Shown here piece by piece: positions 54,301 to 61,875 of a stretch of 64,000 bases of DNA. A model generated the notes under the pieces. It was not told where the DNA came from, did not search any database, and worked only from the letters and a program-made list of their open reading frames with translations. This DNA comes from Incurvaria masculella (taxonomy: Eukaryota > Arthropoda > Insecta > Lepidoptera > Incurvariidae), in contig OX335647.2 in assembly GCA_946894095.1 (NCBI GenBank), positions 16,076,001 through 16,140,000 on the forward strand. Direction: 5' to 3'. Position 1 is the first letter of the stretch; every line of letters begins with the position of its first letter. The translations under genes were made by a program, and so were the position numbers.

Positions 54301-57051
54301 TTTTCGGCAAGCGCCATCCATGCTGAAAATAATTAATGGAAGTGCGGTACATAATAGATACATTAGCATGTCCTGACTATAGGCGCAGTCCAAAGAGTTG
54401 GAATTGCAAATAACGTTTATTAAAACGTATGAAAACTTTGAAGATTTAAGCATAGGGTTAAAATATACCAATACATCTTACGGAATTCAATCATTTTTTA
54501 AAATTTAATTTTGGGCGTAAAATAAAAAAAAGAAAACAACGATTCATTGATTCATTCTTAGTAACTCCTTTTTTCTATGGAATAAATAAAATTAAAAATA
54601 AATACCTTCTTAAATAAAAAAAAAATGATAACTTATTTCTGAGCTTACGTATTGCTTCTTGAGATTATAAACGAAGCATGGAATAGCCATGATTTGGATA
54701 AGCGTCCAAATCTTAAATATTTATTTCGTCCAATTGATTCTGAAGATTTGCCTAGTCTTGATCACGAAGAGATGCTTAGAGATTTTTAATTACAAAAACC
54801 TTATTCGACTATCACTGTAAAGTTTTGAGTATACATTTAATGACACCAAATCGATTTTAAGGTGGCCCAACCTGCTCATCTCCCCATACAAACGGGGAAA
54901 GAAGATCACGCCCATATTTCTTATCAGAGATCGCAAATTTTGCTCAAAAGAGCTTTATTTGATCGAACTAGATGTCTGATGACCGTTGGCATTATAAATT
55001 TTTGTTTGGTTTCTAAGTTATAAGGTCCGAAAGTTCGAATTTTTCGCGCGTTTTATACAATAACTTTGGTGGTTTATTAAAGTAAGAAAATTTTAAAAAT
55101 ATTAGTCATCAGACATAGCTTATTTAATCAAGATTTATAATCTATTTGGTTTTTGTTAGATTTTTGACTACAGCGGTCGTGGTTTACTTTTAGCTATAAG
55201 TCGTTTTGAAATCAAAATTTTCGTAAAACTTACCAAATCATACACTATTCACATTAACTTTTTTGTAGACATGTTGCATCTTCCTCATCACGGAGCCCGT
55301 CTTTTTCTTTGAAACAGAGAAGGTCCCAGAGCGCAACAGCACGGTTTTGTACAGTGCCCGCGAATGAGTTAGTCCCGCCGGGTTGGGCCACCTTAAGAAC
55401 TAAAACACTTTTTTATATTTTCATGAAGTATATGATAAAATGTTCTAACCATGGATTCTCCCCGTAGGCTGACGTGGAAGCTTCAAAAGGCGTGGCTTCA
55501 GACTGTTCGATGTAGTCGTTAGCGAAACCTGTTTCGTACGCAGCCGCATCCGAGTCGTCGTTCTTCTTTTTGGATTTTCTGACAAAAAATGAGGTTGCAA
55601 ATTTTTGTTAATTGGTATGGATTTTGCTTCGACTAATAACAATCGTATGATATTTTTTTTATTCAAGTGAGTAGTAAAACTAATTTGAATTTCGCCTATC
55701 ATACTGAGCTGGTTTAAAATTATCTCGATCAATCTTTATTTAGATTTTCATTTTCTTAGTCGTTCATTCACGAGAAAAAATGCAGTAGGACAACATGTTG
55801 TATCATTTTCTAGTACCGGAACCCGCATAGCAAATAAGTATAGTTTTGATTAATTGTTGGCTCCAGGCAAACATTTAGCCACAGCGCACGACTCATTATG
55901 ACTATTTTATATAGAAGAAGATGTAATACCAACTTGCTCTTCATGTTCATAGAGAAAGACATGGAGTTAGGTGTGAGCAAGTCAAGCGCTGCTGCGCCGG
56001 TAGAGATTTCGTCGGCGCCTTGCGTTGTCCAATCCCCACAGCCACCCTCCTCAAGATTTCCGTACTTTAGTACTAGAACACATCGCATTCAGTCACACCT
56101 GTCAGTCACACGGAGATGATTTCGAGGTTCATACTCACAGACCATCAATGTAGTGAAAGGATGTATGACATATATTTATCGTACTAAGTACCACTTCCGA
56201 AGTAGCTTTGGTCTTGGCGCTGAGCCCATTTTGGAAACAAAACGAATTATTAAACAGTGACCAACGCATGAAAAATAATACTTTAGTTTAAAAAATGTGG
56301 CTGCTGCGAAGTTAAGAAAAACCACCTGTGATGAGAGACCAATGATACTCAGAAAAGCCCAAATCGACCTAACCTCGCGAAACACTCCGAAGAAGGTACC
56401 ACACCAGCGGATTTACAGACGAACGCCGAGCTATAGAGCTTGTTCAAATTACGTTTGAAGACTCCCAAGCAATAGGTTTGAGGAAAGACACCTGCCGGAA
56501 GACAGTTCCATATCCTGGCGGTGGGGCGGTTTGAGAAACGGAGAATCAAACAAACATAGCACCAGGGGTGCTCAGAATATACATATGTTGGATGGGGAGG
56601 AATAAAGGATGCAATTTCCGCGGAGCAACGTCCATGAAATTACCTATAGAACAGACTGAGCAAGCTTAGATACCGTATGTGGCGTTATATTAACAAGAAA
56701 TACTTACAAACGTCGTTTGGCTCCGTAGTAAGATCAGAGCACGATCTTGATTTTGTGAGTTTGGGCCTGATGATGATACAGTACTGCTCAGAAAAATGTT
56801 TGAATGAATTTTTGATCTTGCGATTGTTGAACTGAAGACCGCATTTGCTGAGGGGAAATAATGAATGAATAGGTTAGAGCTCAAAAATCAAACACATCAT
56901 GTCAATTTTGGAATCTGTTTCGCCATTCCTGAGACGTTTAGGATTCGGGTACTTACCTAAGCGACTGTGGTCGTACGTTATGATTTGGAGTATGGTGTGT
57001 TACTCGGCTAGATTCTACCGAAGTTTTCTGGCGCCAAACCGGTTCGCCAAT
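24209..57051 (-). CDS. BTB-BACK-kelch protein gene, at least 28 exons (whole-gene entry)
   Basis: On the minus strand I could chain exons at 56957-57051, 56708-56847, 55934-56072, 55450-55578, 54244-54322, 53861-53965, 52639-52853, 52130-52247, 51004-51136, 49199-49317, 47379-47491, 46547-46756, 44985-45096, 44757-44874, 44069-44224, 43550-43574, 38064-38174, 36999-37140, 36127-36264, 35593-35672, 35054-35221, 34338-34496, 33508-33608, 28443-28629, 27418-27609, 26035-26140, 25396-25531 and 24209-24357. Every junction is GT-AG and every phase matches, giving 3675 nt (1224 residues plus stop). Order: N-terminal extension (1-290), BTB (about 290-395), BACK (about 395-530), linker (about 530-890), kelch propeller (about 890-1220). 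Proteins of this architecture often act as substrate adaptors for cullin-3 ubiquitin ligases, or bind actin; which applies here is unknown. It is much longer than usual kelch-like proteins (about 550-650). The start codon was not found. Weakest links are the 25-nt exon and the first three exons. Confidence 0.8.
24381..24517 (-). CDS. Alternative proximal terminal kelch exon
   Basis: A second intact copy of the last exon with its own acceptor (ATTTTCAG) and TAA stop, also phase 1. It differs from the distal copy at several residues (QTLPSPRSEHVAVTLAS against GALPSPLSGHGAVTL) and is 12 nt shorter in coding length, giving a protein of 1220 residues. Either could be used as a mutually exclusive terminal exon; no separate AATAAA was seen for this one before the distal copy. 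Confidence 0.6.
24545..24656 (-). pseudogene. Decayed third copy of the terminal exon
   Basis: Acceptor CTTTCAG is kept, then GATCTACATGCGAGCA and CTCGGTCAGAACACG match the two intact copies, but a deletion of about 30 nt and a one-base loss break the frame. Confidence 0.65.
24886..25204 (-). repeat. Non-autonomous repeat family A, copy 3, in last intron
   Basis: Reverse-orientation copy: AGGGTTCCGACCC at the left, a long (GTCC)n run at 24937-24990, and the GACTCGCACTTGGCCGG end at the right. It lies in the intron before the terminal exons. Confidence 0.8.
25396..28629 (-). CDS. Kelch propeller exons (blades 2-6)
   Basis: Exons 28443-28629, 27418-27609, 26035-26140 and 25396-25531. They code successive blades. 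The first has YDPVTRAWYSEAEL, VPRKNFGLVAHRMALYAIGG; the second SVERLDARTGTWGEV, ARMGVACAKYRDYIWVAGG; the third YNSTTNEWTEINCL, RFPRCFATLFSMNDKLFIVGG; the fourth VDVWDWQQREWKPL, IPRHGHALAYLGTQLIIIGG. The paired Gly, following Tyr/Trp spaced residues and PR motifs are hallmark kelch features. Phases between exons are 2, 2, 0 and 1. The acceptor of 27418-27609 lacks a pyrimidine tract because a SINE tail abuts it. Confidence 0.85.
26925..27320 (-). repeat. SINE family S copy in kelch intron
   Basis: Left end TTTTTTTTATGCGACCTGACATGGGTGG (A-tail on the minus strand), body intact with GAAAACACGGACAATTTTT, and the right end GAATCGAACCCAGACC, a B-box-like Pol III signal in reverse. Among the best preserved copies. 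Confidence 0.8.
27634..27870 (-). repeat. SINE family S copy abutting a splice acceptor
   Basis: Truncated copy whose A-rich tail (AATAAATAAAAAAACACG on the minus strand) ends about 15 bp before the acceptor at 27610. It is in the sense orientation of the host gene. Confidence 0.75.
28100..28345 (-). repeat. SINE family S copy, decayed
   Basis: Shows GGACATGGATAGCCAATA, CATTAGCCCATCACACCGC and ATGCCAGGACCTTCCC. The right half is degraded. Confidence 0.6.
28630..29450 (-). pseudogene. 193-bp tandem array of dead copies of a kelch exon
   Basis: Upstream (on the minus strand) of the functional exon 28443-28629 lie further copies in an array with an exact 193-bp period (acceptors at 28822, 29015 and 29208), a fourth starting inside the exon near 29375, and a decayed remnant at 29386-29450. 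Each unit holds about 28 nt of intron end with an intact acceptor and about the first 165 nt of the exon; the last 25 nt and the donor are absent. As 193 is not a multiple of three, reading through a unit shifts frame. Confidence 0.85.
30985..31690. repeat. GGTTG-rich then CAACC-rich low-complexity hairpin
   Basis: From about 30985 to 31385 the sequence is almost wholly TGGTTGCTGGTGG-type. From 31386 to 31690 it is its complement, CAACCACCAGCAACC-type. The two halves can fold back over hundreds of bases. Open frames here are low-complexity artefacts. Confidence 0.8.
32055..32312. mobile_element. Short MITE with TACCGGGTGTTAA ends
   Basis: Inverted ends TACCGGGTGTTAA (32055-32067) and TTAACACCCGGTA (32300-32312) in TA context, about 258 bp, with further internal mirror symmetry (AACATTTTGTT, ACCTTTTTTGC). 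The size and ends fit a mariner-type MITE nested in the larger 3.7-kb element. Confidence 0.65.
33508..34496 (-). CDS. Kelch propeller exons (blade 1)
   Basis: Exon 34338-34496 codes LGPPNKNYLAEGSLFNW, ETVLVFGG and a Gly/Asn/Thr loop. Exon 33508-33608 codes FDPVANVWDYVGGL, VPRHHHAIAFLRGRIYLVG. Phases are 2 in, 2 out, 1 out. They begin the propeller after the linker. A partial duplicate of the first exon is at 35439-35507. Confidence 0.8.
33963..34278. repeat. Fold-back repeat in kelch intron
   Basis: AATTGGCGTTTACGGCAAAC at the left (about 33971) returns inverted as GTTTGCCGTAACGCCAATT (about 34251), with the flanking CGATCGACTGGCGTTTTC also inverted. The inside is GC-richer than the surroundings. 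It probably represents a small fold-back element. Confidence 0.6.
34795..34895 (+). repeat. SINE family S fragment
   Basis: Contains TGGAATATAATTCCCATG, GTGTATTGAGCTTATATC and GGTATTACCCATACATGTCC, the tail side of the family. Confidence 0.5.
35054..44224 (-). CDS. Linker exons between BACK and kelch
   Basis: Exons 44069-44224, 43550-43574 (25 nt, tentative), 38064-38174, 36999-37140, 36127-36264, 35593-35672 and 35054-35221, with matching phases. Content: a basic region RRQKIDFPLPATLRGL, an acidic helix IQKNIDDLNFDLDSHTERV, a Gln-rich coiled-coil-like stretch (EQKELVRQIEQQKQH, LLQQQQIQLQQ), a Ser/Asp-rich part, then Ala/Ser/Arg-rich segments. No known domain is recognised. Such a long insert between BACK and kelch is unusual, so spacing between the adaptor and propeller parts must be large. 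The exon 38064-38174 lies beside a 5.4-kb intron of giant palindromes. Confidence 0.65.
35439..35507 (-). pseudogene. Partial dead copy of kelch exon 34338-34496
   Basis: About 69 bp nearly identical to the start of the exon (words AGTTGAACAGCGAGCCCTCG and TTGTTGGGAGGACCC), but with an extra C that shifts the frame. It lies in the intron between 35593 and 35221. Confidence 0.7.
35740..35910. repeat. Repeat family C, copy 2
   Basis: Matches 17390-17550 in word order (GGCCAAGTGAA, CGTCACTTTTTAT, CTTACTAAAAGGGACGTG, CAATCGGGAC). Confidence 0.55.
37317..37354. repeat. Perfect 17-bp-stem hairpin
   Basis: TTTTACCGGGCTGTGAT, loop TGTG, then its exact complement. It lies just upstream (on the minus strand) of the Gln-rich exon 36999-37140. 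Confidence 0.75.
37535..37780 (+). repeat. Non-autonomous repeat family A, copy 4, truncated
   Basis: Starts CCGGCCAAGTGCGAGTCGG and holds CAGCCCTGTGACAGACGG with a (GACG)n run, then breaks off at GGAGGCTTCGTCATG without the right end. Confidence 0.75.
38745..40350. repeat. 100-bp satellite in inverted halves
   Basis: About eight direct units with an exact 100-bp period (GAAACACTGG at 38841, 38941, 39041 ... 39541) are followed from about 39612 by about seven units in reverse (CAGTGTTTC at 39711, 39811 ... 40311). The junction is near 39612, giving a palindrome of about 1.6 kb. Unit words include CGACCACTCAAAGTAAACG and CCCGACCTGATCTACC. Confidence 0.9.
40361..43303. mobile_element. Large fold-back element with nested tandem units
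   Basis: Arms 40361-41541 and 42127-43303 are inverted copies: TTGAGTAAATACAGGCC at the left end, GGCCTGTATTTACTCAA at the right end. Each arm repeats GGGGGTTTCTAACTTGACG near its tip and holds several 160-180-bp units (CTCTCTAGTTGGAAATAAAA, CAAAAGTACAGCAAAAAA). The centre (41542-42126) has further units. No transposase is seen. Confidence 0.85.
43880..43990. repeat. Repeat shared with window start
   Basis: AAAGCGATTTCCTTGAC and GATTCCGGAGCATAGTAT correspond to 105-235. A GCGCGCGCATGCTAGGTC word lies just upstream at 43745. Confidence 0.45.
44395..44645 (+). repeat. SINE family S copy
   Basis: Order GGTCGAAGCGGCAATGAAAATGG, CAATGTAGCCG, GTTTGGTATTAGC, then ATATCCAGTTACATAAAAAAAAA as an A-tail at the right. 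Confidence 0.7.
44757..47491 (-). CDS. BACK domain exons and flanking segment
   Basis: Exons 47379-47491, 46547-46756, 44985-45096 and 44757-44874. They code VPRVMRFFLPLVASCDF, LSLDEALVFLRSNYICV, then SEMEVLMAGVRWLRGEWPAR, CVRFGLVSPWQLVDI: the LSLDxLxxLLxSDxLxVxSExEVxxAxxxWL signature of BACK. The next exons give a Tyr/Trp-rich segment (VIIKYWYGNGSKNYFHW) and a helical one (FLKYLEQFLVPREQAYQLL) that I do not recognise. BACK usually links BTB to kelch and shapes the cullin-3 interface. Confidence 0.8.
45248..45598 (+). repeat. MITE family B, two adjacent copies
   Basis: Copies at 45248-45408 and 45418-45598, each starting CCTGGTTTTCACCAAG and ending AATCAGC(A/G)GTAGGTGAAAAA or a close variant. 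Tandem placement suggests insertion into, or duplication of, an existing copy. Confidence 0.7.
45785..46510 (-). pseudogene. Decayed copies of BACK exon 46547-46756
   Basis: At least three pieces resemble the functional exon in the same orientation: 45785-45920 (GCAGCGTATCACCTCC, CGCAACCAGCCGAG), 45921-46100 (GTGGCGATTGCGCTTATTGTCCGCC) and 46395-46510 (TGCTGCTGCCGCGCCGGCCA). All carry indels. Plus-strand open frames here reflect the GC-richer exon remains and are not a gene. Confidence 0.65.
46797..47092 (+). repeat. Non-autonomous repeat family A, copy 5
   Basis: Full-length: GGCCAAGTGCGAGTCGG, AGGGTTCCGTACC, a (GACG)n run at 47005-47035 and GGGTACGGAACCCTAAAA at the end. It lies in the intron just before the BACK exon acceptor. 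Confidence 0.85.
47647..48850 (+). mobile_element. TTAA MITE family T, copy 2, split by a nested insertion
   Basis: TTAA at 47647-47650 and 48847-48850, with the family T halves at 47647-47943 and about 48648-48850. Between them a 700-bp insertion begins ACTAGCTGCGGTACCCGGC, a word typical of the 3' ends of lepidopteran retroelements. Confidence 0.75.
48851..49198. other. Intron sequence, no exon recognised
   Basis: A plus-strand open frame at 48920-49204 overlaps the minus exon 49199-49317 slightly and has no domain. Nothing else is seen. Confidence 0.35.
49199..52247 (-). CDS. BTB domain exons
   Basis: Exons 52130-52247, 51004-51136 and 49199-49317. They code NTDIVVKIGQDEFQCHLLVL, RVYSTYFDKI, LELPAAQVSPQAFQTIYEWM, DNILDLFCAAQYLQVKDLEE and QCWSFI: the D-I/V-x-V, H-x-x-x-L, SPxAFxxxxxWMY-like and N-x-L-x-L-x-x-A-A-x-x-L-Q elements of BTB/POZ. 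The third exon continues into the first BACK helices (NEELFTEDTAFNLFREA). BTB normally dimerises and binds cullin-3. Phases 0, 1 and 0 match. Confidence 0.85.
49570..49845 (+). repeat. Non-autonomous repeat family A, copy 6
   Basis: GGCCAAGTGCGAGTCGGAC at the start, GGATACGGAACCCTAAAA at the end; inner TGACGGACGGG variants. Confidence 0.8.
50165..50240 (-). repeat. SINE family S fragment
   Basis: AATGGTACCAACCAGCCCCGGGCGG and AAGTTTTAGGTGGAATCCGAAC, the middle of the family. Confidence 0.55.
50310..50395. repeat. AT-rich direct and inverted mini-repeats
   Basis: ACGCAGTAATATTATATTAT occurs twice (about 50335 and 50363), and AATATAATATTAC before it is their inverse, so the stretch can form several hairpins. 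Confidence 0.6.
51464..51665 (-). repeat. Non-autonomous repeat family A, copy 7, partial
   Basis: GGGGTTCCGCACCCAAAGGGTGCC, then a perfect local hairpin (ATATCCACCAATTATTATTG), then CCGTCCGTCCGTCAACGGGCTG. The far end is missing. Confidence 0.65.
51920..52070 (+). repeat. SINE family S fragment
   Basis: GGCGTGATTTCCACCCAGTTC, GGCCGTGCTG, TCTGGCATGGC, TTCGGGAATGCGG and GGATTAGCTATCAATG with an A-run; the tail half of the family. Confidence 0.6.
52639..57051 (-). CDS. N-terminal extension exons of the BTB-kelch gene
   Basis: Exons 56957-57051, 56708-56847, 55934-56072, 55450-55578, 54244-54322, 53861-53965 and 52639-52853, chained by phase (2, 1, 2, 2, 0, 0, 2). They code a basic, Cys-poor start (VWRQKTSVESSRVTHH), a Lys-rich patch (MKSKKSKKKNDDSD), a segment CRKISFPFKQTPSGNFKV, VVFQSPTVGVLLADPTNAKV, and a charged helix ending LPKKADLYQEFYRRVHNYI that runs into BTB. 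I recognise no family. The first three exons rest on splice sites and open frame only; the last four have clearly protein-like codons. No initiator ATG is assigned, so more exons should lie above 57051. Confidence 0.6.
54857..55396 (+). mobile_element. TTAA MITE family T, copy 3
   Basis: TTAAGGTGGCCCAACC at the left and GGGTTGGGCCACCTTAA at the right, 540 bp, in the intron between two N-terminal exons of the BTB-kelch gene. Confidence 0.85.
56349..56549 (-). mobile_element. LINE ORF2 C-terminal remnant
   Basis: RFSNRPTARIWNCLP, then GVFKRNLNKLYSSAF: the R/A-x-IWNxLP and FKRxLxxxL pattern of jockey-type ORF2 ends. A related remnant on the plus strand is near 58725-58790 (FKRNLNKIDCSATV). Dead fragment in an intron. 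Confidence 0.6.
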
Positions 57052-58335
57052 CTAAAAAAAATAATTAAACATGTATCATGTAAAATGTAAGCTCTTTCAT
57101 ATGTAAATTCTTTAAGCTCTTCATGATTTATCAAAGGGAGGGAAGAAAGGTTTTGTTTGCCATGTCAGATTTCCCTATTTATGGATAGAAATTAATCAGA
57201 TGAAAGCAGAATACAGCAGACATGGTAGCAATGACGTGGAAGCAAGTATATTACAGTAGAATAATGGTACAGATTAAAATATCGATGGTTGCAGAGTGGA
57301 GCCACTGGTGATACCTTTTCAGTACATTGAAGGGTTTGCATTTCAAAATTGTCTACACAATTCAGTCATATCTGCTGAAGCACTCGCGAAGGCACACGAA
57401 GACTTTTGACCAAGAAAAGCTATTTTATTGATTACTCATGACAAAAACAAAAACGACTTGACAAGACACACGTCTTAGTTTATTTTTAATCTATCCGTAT
57501 TTTCGCTCCTAAAATTTACATTAAGAGTTGTCAGGCTTACGGTGCTTGATATTTTATACAGTAGTTAATTCAGTAAAAAACATTTCGAATGATAATTCCA
57601 TAATTCAATCTAGTACACCAACGATACTATACTCGGTGCAGGCTTGAAAGTATTTTCTTTCATATCTACAGCTCGGATCAAACTTTATGGCCGATGAAGT
57701 TAGAGCGAAGTTCACAAATTATAGGTCAGCCTAACTATAGGACCTGGAGAAGTGCGGGGCCGCACTATACCTTGCGCAAACTCGGACTTCATGTGTATTC
57801 AGATCGGAAATACATTTTCCGGGCTGGTACACATTTTGATTTGTCGCAGTTGTGAATACTTGGAGTAGAACTGTGACCGTAGCGAATAGGACTCTATCAT
57901 CCCTTCCTTCCTCTGAAGAAGAGACGTGATGGTAAATTTGTATGTATGTGTTTAATATTTTTATTTCAGAACTAGAATTATTCTGAAATCAATCAATGGG
58001 CTCGAAAAGACAGTGGGCACCGATGTACATAATATTTTTCACTAATTTATGATAATATAGTAAATTGTGATTGACCCAGCATGCAGACAAGTAATAGAAT
58101 AGATACATGGCTTGCAAACGCGCGCCAAATATTTGTCACAGTGTCATGAACTGAATGAACCATAGACCTAGCATGCGCGCCCTATTTCTATGGAATGAAC
58201 CCAGTTTTATCGACCACGCGCGTGAATCGCTTTATGGAAATGTAAGTTGAAATCAACGAATATATAATGCGACATGCAACAACAATAACACTATAAAAAT
58301 GTGAGTCATTACAAAATATCTTATCATCGGTAAAT
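57052..58335. other. Region upstream of the first chained exon
   Basis: Further 5' exons of the BTB-kelch gene are expected here or beyond but I could not place one with confidence. At 58157-58178 the word CATAGACCTAGCATGCGCGC is the reverse of the repeat word at 15862 and 43745. Confidence 0.35.
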
Positions 58336-58387
58336 GTTTTACTAAAAAATACCAACAAATAATTTTGTTGGTATTTTTTAGTAAAAC
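58336..58387. repeat. Perfect 24-bp-stem hairpin
   Basis: GTTTTACTAAAAAATACC...AAA, a 4-nt loop (58360-58363), then the exact complement to 58387. The stem has no mismatches. Confidence 0.85.
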
Positions 58388-59614
58388 CCATATAAGTATC
58401 TAGTAACTAGACGCGGTAATGGGTGAATTATTATGAACGTATCCACAATTCCTCTCCATTCCATGTCTATACAGCTAGATCGGCCCGAAAATGTTGTTAT
58501 CGGCCCGAAGAGCTAGTGCTTTTCCTTATAACCAAGTATGCATTGAGATAGTTACCAGTAAATATGAATTTTAGCATTCAGCCTAAGGTGAGCTAACACT
58601 AGGTGATGCCATTTCTCACGGTAAGGACACCCTGACTCACTCGCTTGTCGGGTAACAAACATTATATAATTGTTACAACTGACCCTATGCTACCTTCTTA
58701 TACTGAAACCTGGGATTCTTCAAGCGTAATTTGAACAAGATCGATTGTTCAGCAACAGTCCGCAAATGCGCTGGTAAGGTGCCTCGCTGAGCGAGGTCTC
58801 GCGAGATTTGGATTTTTGGATTTTGAATTTCCTGAGCACCAGTTTTTCATTAAAAAACTACGAGTACAAATTCAATACGAGGGGTCCGAAAGCAACTAGG
58901 GTTTACAGCTTTCTGGCTGCGAATCCCATATTACACATATTATCGTATATAGATCCATATCTTTCGCAGACTGAATCGGAATAGGGAAAACAAAGCTTAC
59001 TCAAGCTTACGTCAGTTGCATACGTGGAACAGGGAATTTGACGTCTTACACATTGCACAGAACAGCTTATTCTTGGAATCACGAACGATCGTTTTGTCTG
59101 AAATATTGCGTTGCCGTTGTACAAATTTGCCAGCCGAGTAAATATCCGTAACTTGGCGCTGCCCACATGTGTTTTATGCAGATCAATATTCTTAAATCCA
59201 TTGTCTCAGGAATTATTTGGATTGATTTAATTGGTTGCTCTCATTTCTTCATCTTCAAGAAATATCCGCGAATATATATTTTCATTAAATATCTTTGATC
59301 CATACACAATGGTAAAGAGATACCTTGATTTTAATACATGCCTATTGCACTTTCAGTATTCTTAAAATGCAGATTCGTATCGAAAGTACATAGGTACATC
59401 CGGTAACAAGGTGTGAAATGAAGTCTGAGAAATTGAGTTTCATGCGCATTTAATGATTTTTGAAATTATTTCACATTATTAGTAAAATTAAGTTTCCGAG
59501 TCTTAGGTGGTGAAAGACGGCCATTGTCGTCAATAATTTATATATATAAACAAATGTATTATCCGGTTAGTCCAAAGCACGAGTGAAGTCATAGCATGTA
59601 CTTATTTGTCATAA
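58388..59614. other. No supported gene
   Basis: A LINE remnant lies at about 58725-58790 (plus). A minus-strand frame at 58903-59166 has acceptor-like and donor-like sites around 59000-59100 but two frames compete and one stops; I do not call it. Confidence 0.35.
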
Positions 59615-59935
59615 AACGTGTATGGCTTATGCCACATCTACCAACGAGAAAATAAACTCTTTTTCTCGTTGAGTCCAACACACCAATTGGGAACTAGGTG
59701 CCATGCCCGGACTTTGATTTTGCCATTTCGACCATCGTTCATTCGATTTTTAAATGTTCTTGTTTCAATCAACGCAATGGTATCGCTCCAGGCTCGATTA
59801 ACCCTGGAAGCAGGGTAAAAGTTTTATATGGAATTCAAGCCACGTACGAAGAATCTTTTAGTCATCTTTAATGAGTTGCACGGGAAGAAATGCAGTGCGA
59901 CCACTTGTATTATTTTTACGTGCCGGAACTTGCAG
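59615..59935 (-). repeat. SINE family S copy, diverged
   Basis: GTATGGCTTATGCCACATC, GTGCCATGCCCGGACTTTG, AACGCAATGGTATCGC and a CATGGAATTC-like end. It is interrupted by a short insertion (ATTCGATTTTTAAATG). Confidence 0.5.
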
Positions 59936-60188
59936 AGGATGGTTAGTTGCGGTTGAATTTTAAAACGGAGATATATGAAGGTACCTTGATTGGCGGATAG
60001 TAATGACAGGTTTTGGACCCTTGGAAAAATGTTTTTGGGGGTTATTTAATTTTTATTGGTTAACAAAATGTAATTCAATTAATTGCAAGATTACATTTTA
60101 AACACTGCCATTAAGTGTGATTTGTGCTCAAATGCAGTTTTTATATCCAACCGGAAATGAATAGCTTATATCAAACAATATTACGATA

Positions 60189-60765
60189 TTAAGGTGGCAG
60201 AACCCGGCGGCACTAACTCAATCGCGGGCACGTTACAAAACCGTGCTGTTGCGCTCTGGGACCTTCTCTGTTTCAAAGAAAAAGACAGGCGCCGTGATGA
60301 GTAAGATGCAACATGTCCACATAAAAGACAAAGTGCATAGTGTATGATTTGGTAAGATTCACGAAAATTTCAATTACAAAACGACTTATAGCTAAAAGTA
60401 AACCACGACCGCTGTAGTAAAAAATGTAACAAAAACCTGTGAAATTTATGAATGTTATTGAAAAAACCTGATTATAAATCTTGATTAAATATGCTATGTC
60501 TGATGACTAATCTATTTAAGATGTTCTTACTTTATCATTGCGTAATCTACCTCCAAAGTTATTGTATAAAACGTGCGAAAAATCCGAACTTTCGGACCTT
60601 ATAACATAGAAACCAAAAACAGTTTTACAATGCCAACGGTCATCAGACGTCTAGTTCGATGAAATAAAGCTATTTTGAGCAAAATTTGGGATCTCCTACA
60701 AGTAATATCTGCGTGATCTTCTTTCCCCGTTTGTATGGGGAGTTGAGCGGGATGGGCCACCTTAA
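60189..60765 (-). mobile_element. TTAA MITE family T, copy 4 (reverse)
   Basis: Bounded by TTAAGGTGGCAGAACCC (left) and GGGATGGGCCACCTTAA (right), but the body reads in the opposite direction to the other copies: CCAGAGCGC lies near the left end as GCGCTCTGG. Confidence 0.8.
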
Positions 60766-61875
60766 CCCAACACACCAGGACATGACAGGGATTTCCATAT
60801 CCGGTCCGGCAGCGGCTGCGCACGGATATCTGTCGAAATACTGTAAAATATAGTAAAAAATATTCTGATTAGGACAAACAACAAGTAGAGGGGGGTATTT
60901 CGGTACGCAATCATCGTGGTATCTATATAGAATTATATATTATATATCCAACAAAGAAAAGTTTCTTATTATATGCTAAAATAGATATAAAACGAGAGAT
61001 GATGAAAACATGAAAAAAAATACATCAGAAGGAGATTAGATTATCTGATGCTATGAGACTGTCCTGTAATCCCTCTTGCAGCGAGCATGGAAGGGCGGTA
61101 GTAGCACCCGAAACTTGTATACTCTTCATACAAAAACGGTAGCGCCGGCGAATGATTAAGGTTATAAATTCGCTATCTATTGATTTTATGGCGTTCCAAA
61201 GACACGTAAGAACAAGTAAGAACTTCACAAGACGCTAATTAGCACAACCTGTGGTACAACCAACATTCGATGGTGCGCGTCCTGAATTCGTAAGGGAGCT
61301 TACTACAGTCAGACGCTTTCCACTGACTCATGGCTACACTCAGGCCCTTCAATGCTCGCTGCCCTCTCGTGACCCGCGCATGTCTGCCTCGAATCTGAGT
61401 ATCGGATGGAAAGGAGTTTTGGATCTCCGAGGAGACGTGTGAAGGACAGGATCGGAAAGCAAGAGAATCTATCCTGAATCTAAAAAAGTCGTTGATATAT
61501 TTAATCGTTTGCCGTTTGCAGACTGAAATAATGGCAGGTTCTGAACTATAGTGTCCGTTTTATTGGACGTTAAACAGGACGTACTTTGACTATAGTTTTA
61601 TTATGTTAAACATCTGGACATCATTGGAAAAATCATTTCAGTGTTTTCGGAATTCGGTGAAATGGCGCTTAATGCAACTAGTGCTCATATAACTTATTCA
61701 TTCGATTCACCGCTTACTTGGTATGAATAGGTACCTACTTTTGGTATGGAACAAGCTAAATCTTTTGTTAAGATTTAAAAATCCGGTTTAAAAAAGGTGT
61801 TGAATCCTTTCGCATTCGTCATCAATACGTTTATCTCCTTGACAAGTACAAATTCCTGTACGATTGATCTCTTCC
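60766..61875. other. No supported gene
   Basis: A repeat at about 61135-61240 (GTAGCGCCGGCGAATG, AGACACGTAAGAAC, CTTCACAAGACGCT) matches 54030-54135. The open frames at 61025-61228 and 61251-61442 have no domain. Confidence 0.4.

Noticed and set aside
55934..56072. A possible adhesion-GPCR GPS-like motif (GCGDWTTQGA)
   Set aside because: Lacks the flanking Cys/Trp pattern and transmembrane exons; it fits better, by phase, as an exon of the BTB-kelch N-terminal extension.
58990..59110. Possible exon with C-x2-C...H-x2-C on the minus strand
   Set aside because: The zinc-finger-like frame stops just before the best donor and the other frame lacks recognisable content; not enough to call.
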